Below, piece after piece: positions 63,177-64,000 of a DNA stretch of 64,000 nt. The DNA is from Erythrobacter sp. (GTDB lineage: Bacteria > Pseudomonadota > Alphaproteobacteria > Sphingomonadales > Sphingomonadaceae). A model generated the notes under the pieces. The model saw only the letters and a program-made list of their open reading frames with translations. It was not told the DNA's origin and did no database searches. The translations under genes were made by a program, and so were the position numbers. Positions within the stretch are counted from its first letter, which is position 1. Every line of letters starts with the position of its first letter. The stretch lies in contig JAILWQ010000001.1 of assembly GCA_025698865.1 (NCBI GenBank), forward strand, positions 744,001-808,000, in the 5' to 3' direction.

Positions 63177-64000
63177 ATGCCGGTAACCCACCTTCAGCAA
63201 ACCGCTCGCGCCATCGGGATCGATTTCGGAACGACCAACTCGGTTATCGCGACCGCTCATGCGGACGGGAGTACGGCGCTGGTGAGTTTCGCCGCGCCGG
63301 GCGGTCCCTCCGACGTCTTTCGGTCGGCGCTCTGTTTCTGGCAGGACGATGCGATACGCGGCGGTCTGGGACACGAGGCGGGCCCATGGGCGATCGCCGA
63401 GTTTCTCGACTTTCCCGAAGGCAGCCGCTTTATCCAGTCGTTCAAGTCGCTCGCTGCGGATTCCTTGTTCGAGACCGCGAGCCTGTTCGACAAGCGGTTG
63501 CGGTTCGAGGAACTGGGCAAGATATTCCTGTCGCATCTTGTCGCCCATGCAGGCGATGCGCTGACCGATCCGCCGGACAGGGTCGTGGTGGGGCGCCCGG
63601 TGCGCTATGCCGGCGCGCGTCCCGATCCGAAACTGGCCCGCGCACGTTACGATGCGATGTTCGCCGCACTCGGCACCGACATCCGCTATGTCTACGAGCC
63701 GATGGGCGCAGCCTATGGCTTTGCCGCGAGCCTCGATGAACCAGCCACGTTGTTGGTGGCCGATTTCGGCGGCGGGACCAGCGACTTCTCGGTCGTGCGT
63801 GTGGCCGAGCGCGACGCGCCGCGGCGCTGCATACCGCTGGGATCGGCCGGTATCAGTATCGCTGGCGACACGTTCGACTACCGCATTATGGACCACCTCG
63901 TATTGCCGTTGCTGGGCAAGGGCGGAACCTACCGCTCCTTCGACAAAGTGCTCGAGATTCCGGCTGGACATTACGCAGATTTCGGCGACTGGTCGCGCCT
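63177..64000 (+). CDS. Hsp70-family (YegD-like) protein, 5' part
   Basis: The window ends inside this gene; about 274 residues are visible from ATG 63177. ATPase hallmarks of the actin/Hsp70 fold are RAIGIDFGTTNSVIA (phosphate 1), VVVGRPVRYAGARP, VYEPMGAAYGFAAS (connect) and LLVADFGGGTSDFSVV (phosphate 2). The segment SAGISIAGDTFDYRIMDHLV is also typical. The spacing is that of the short YegD-like group rather than DnaK. The role is unknown; the rest of the gene lies outside. Confidence 0.9.
   Translation, partial: MPVTHLQQTARAIGIDFGTTNSVIATAHADGSTALVSFAAPGGPSDVFRSALCFWQDDAIRGGLGHEAGPWAIAEFLDFPEGSRFIQSFKSLAADSLFETASLFDKRLRFEELGKIFLSHLVAHAGDALTDPPDRVVVGRPVRYAGARPDPKLARARYDAMFAALGTDIRYVYEPMGAAYGFAASLDEPATLLVADFGGGTSDFSVVRVAERDAPRRCIPLGSAGISIAGDTFDYRIMDHLVLPLLGKGGTYRSFDKVLEIPAGHYADFGDWSR

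Noticed and set aside
1-64000. CRISPR arrays or tandem repeats.
   Set aside because: No regularly spaced direct repeats were seen on either strand.

Overview
The window is GC-rich bacterial DNA. The gene content (GatCAB, an ATP12-type F1-ATPase assembly factor, a TorF-like porin, TonB-dependent uptake, an MlaEFD operon whose permease carries a STAS domain) points to an alphaproteobacterium. Sphingomonadales, possibly Erythrobacteraceae, is the best guess, but that is inference from gene style, not from a marker gene. No rRNA, tRNA or CRISPR array was recognised.

Positions 1-41915 look like ordinary chromosomal backbone in compact operons. From the left: the tail of an unknown gene, a small beta-rich protein, and an S46 peptidase. 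Then a minus-strand run goes from rpsU through an FKBP isomerase to gatC-gatA-(46-residue membrane ORF)-gatB-trmL. A plus-strand operon follows: crcB-rluC-PaiB-like-HAD-small membrane protein-ATP12. Next come the Mla lipid-transport operon (minus) divergent from valS-queE (plus), and a HerA-like ATPase, a TauE/TIGR02186 pair and an NfrB/NfrA-like pair (all minus). These are followed by nhaA, a porin, a phosphatase coupled to UDP-glucose dehydrogenase, a 49-residue ORF and an AGCS symporter. The translation genes secE-nusG and rplK-rplA are separated by a PAS/HWE sensor kinase and a single-domain response regulator. A polysaccharide deacetylase, a molybdopterin-binding-domain protein, a Baeyer-Villiger-type monooxygenase and a TonB receptor end the backbone.

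Positions 42104-53613 look like an inserted defence island. A large tyrosine integrase faces a minus-strand block. In transcription order that block is a DEDDy 3'-5' exonuclease, two smaller proteins that look like degenerate relatives of it, hsdM, hsdS, a NYN-domain (PIN-like) ribonuclease gene, and hsdR. The NYN gene overlaps hsdR at a TGATG junction, so a predicted RNase is built into the type I restriction operon. This recalls the way the PrrC anticodon nuclease is nested in a type I system in E. coli, and it is the best candidate here for an undescribed system.

Positions 54014-64000 are mosaic accessory DNA. They hold a strikingly AT-rich glycosyltransferase-like fragment, about 560 bp of decayed sequence, and a surface-polysaccharide cluster (flippase, GT32-like, pyruvyl transferase and GT2-like on plus; GT8-like on minus). 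A YedK/HMCES-type DNA-protein crosslinking gene follows in which the codon before the catalytic cysteine is ATC rather than ATG. Then come a multiply broken IS110-family transposase, two small unknown ORFs and the start of an Hsp70-family gene that runs off the right end.
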